DNA from: DATJBF01 sp035515475
Lineage (GTDB): Bacteria > Verrucomicrobiota > Verrucomicrobiia > Palsa-1439
DNA: 64,000 nt
Assembly (NCBI GenBank): GCA_035515475.1
Contig: DATJBF010000089.1
Coordinates: forward strand, 14,658-78,657
Direction: 5' to 3'
Part shown: in pieces, positions 63,381-64,000 of the stretch
How positions within the stretch are numbered: position 1 is the stretch's first letter
Layout: each line of letters opens with the position of its first letter
Made by a program: the position numbers and the translations under genes
The notes under the pieces: model-generated
Seen by the model: the letters and a program-made list of their open reading frames with translations, nothing else
The model's database searches: none
What the model was told of the DNA's origin: nothing

Positions 63381-63809
63381 TGCCGCGTCTTTCGGGTTGA
63401 TCGGCCCGTGCTCGATGGTGTGGGTTTTCAAGTGGAACTCGATGGGGCTTAGTTTCTGCGGATTCCATCGGCGCTCCATGACCCATGCGTACTTGTGTTC
63501 GGTTTTTTGCCGCTTCCACATGTTTCTCGTCCACAGTTCCTGAAGCGGGGCTGCATCCTCCTTTTCGATCAGGTCAAGATCAGTGTCATAGACCCAAAGC
63601 TCCTCCTCACGCAGGGATTGTGGAGACACCAAGAGGATAATTAACTTTTGGTCCTCGCTCCACATGGGGGACGGAAAGAATCTACGCCCGGCTTCGTCCC
63701 AAACGTTAGTCAGCTTCTCGTGACCGTGGAAGTCCAGTGTGCCCGCAATCGTGCCGTACGCCGACCACAGAATCTGAGAGCCGCTGTTGATGATCTCGAA
63801 GGAGCGCAC
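63369..63809 (-). CDS. Hypothetical protein
   Basis: Protein of 146 residues, start GTG at 63809 (RSFEIINSGSQILWSAYG). It is beta-rich (YGTIAGTLDFHGHEKL, KLIILLVSPQSLREEELWVYDTD) without signal or membrane segment. It lies between the carB halves with its 3' end overlapping the PL4 gene by 12 bp. Start is uncertain and the family is unknown. Confidence 0.5.
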   Translation of the reverse strand: MRSFEIINSGSQILWSAYGTIAGTLDFHGHEKLTNVWDEAGRRFFPSPMWSEDQKLIILLVSPQSLREEELWVYDTDLDLIEKEDAAPLQELWTRNMWKRQKTEHKYAWVMERRWNPQKLSPIEFHLKTHTIEHGPINPKDAASVW

Positions 63810-63861
63810 GACGACAAGAACGCACGAGTGCAGACGGCCAAAATGGTTCGGAAAGTCCGAG

Positions 63862-64000
63862 TCACACCAGCGCCTCCAGCTTGCCGGCCTTTACCAATTC
63901 CTCCTCCATGTCGACGATTTCTTTGATGTTGTGGAGGAACCAGGGGTCGATGGGGGTGAGACGGTGGATTTTCTCCAGCGTGAAACTGGCGCGGAGAGCG
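63862..64000 (-). CDS. carB: Carbamoyl-phosphate synthase large subunit, end of N-terminal half (partial)
   Basis: The last 45 codons of a gene that continues beyond the window: ALRASFTLEKIHRLTPIDPWFLHNIKEIVDMEEEL, then VKAGKLEALV and TGA. The IDPWF...IKEIV...EEEL pattern is the start of the CarB oligomerization domain, which in E. coli runs straight on into the segment found at the start of the 59683-61491 gene. So carB is split between this point and 61491. Confidence 0.85.
   Translation of the reverse strand, partial: ALRASFTLEKIHRLTPIDPWFLHNIKEIVDMEEELVKAGKLEALV

Noticed and set aside
1..64000. CRISPR arrays, rRNA operons and complete insertion sequences
   Set aside because: No regularly spaced repeats, rRNA-like sequence or transposase frame was seen.

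Overview
The window looks like a GC-rich Gram-negative chromosome, most likely from the PVC group (Verrucomicrobiota or a relative). The clues are a PEP-CTERM sorting signal, bactofilins, a Bat (MoxR/VWA/TPR) operon, an archaeal-type phosphoglycerate mutase, a PL4 pectin lyase and several lineage-style lipoproteins. The assignment is inference; there is no rRNA gene here to settle it.

Layout. 1-9.2 kb: two paralogous MacA/MacB-type export operons on the minus strand. The first sits downstream of an OmpR-type response regulator and its histidine kinase, which are divergent from a secreted four-EF-hand protein. 9.3-19.9 kb: housekeeping and envelope genes. These are a DUF4230 protein, small membrane proteins, an ArnT/PMT-like membrane glycosyltransferase, an NtrC-type two-component pair, apgM, a strongly folded candidate small RNA at 18103-18198, moeA, a lipoprotein and tRNA-Arg(TCT).

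19.9-39.3 kb: an integrated mobilizable island. It is bounded by a perfect 40-bp direct repeat of the 5' half of tRNA-Arg, with a tyrosine integrase at the left end and a decayed relative of that integrase just outside the right end. It carries a MerR/AlpA-like HTH protein, a mobilization accessory protein, a MobF (TrwC-like) relaxase-helicase and an AbiE toxin-antitoxin pair. Its cargo block holds a 1319-residue FHA-kinase-TPR-double-WD40 protein, a small HEPN-like protein and a divergent PD-(D/E)XK-like protein, and is bracketed by two copies of a duplicated gene end. Several genes in the right half are truncated (YbiA-like, a secreted protein start), so that part of the island is a patchwork.

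39.5-47.8 kb: a moxR-DUF58-batA-batB-batC-batD-batE-like operon. A four-helix-bundle (S23) gene with imperfect inverted flanks lies inside it, and a REP-like hairpin pair lies at the start of its last gene. 47.8-49.8 kb: an HsdS fragment, a PIN/HTH-DUF433 toxin-antitoxin pair and a small unknown gene. 49.8-57 kb: FHA-DUF4388, MFS, RluA, glycosyltransferase, ABC exporter and PyrD genes, tightly packed on the minus strand. 57-64 kb: a TPR protein, a DapF whose two catalytic cysteines are both serine, two bactofilins, and a carB split into two genes by a PL4 lyase and an unknown gene. The end of the N-terminal carB half lies at the window's right edge.

The strongest candidates for something new are the kinase/WD40/HEPN/nuclease-like cargo module, the three-way-junction RNA at 18.1 kb, the 5'-half tRNA integration with its second integrase remnant, and the interrupted carB. 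All functional calls come from reading motifs by eye; no database search was run.
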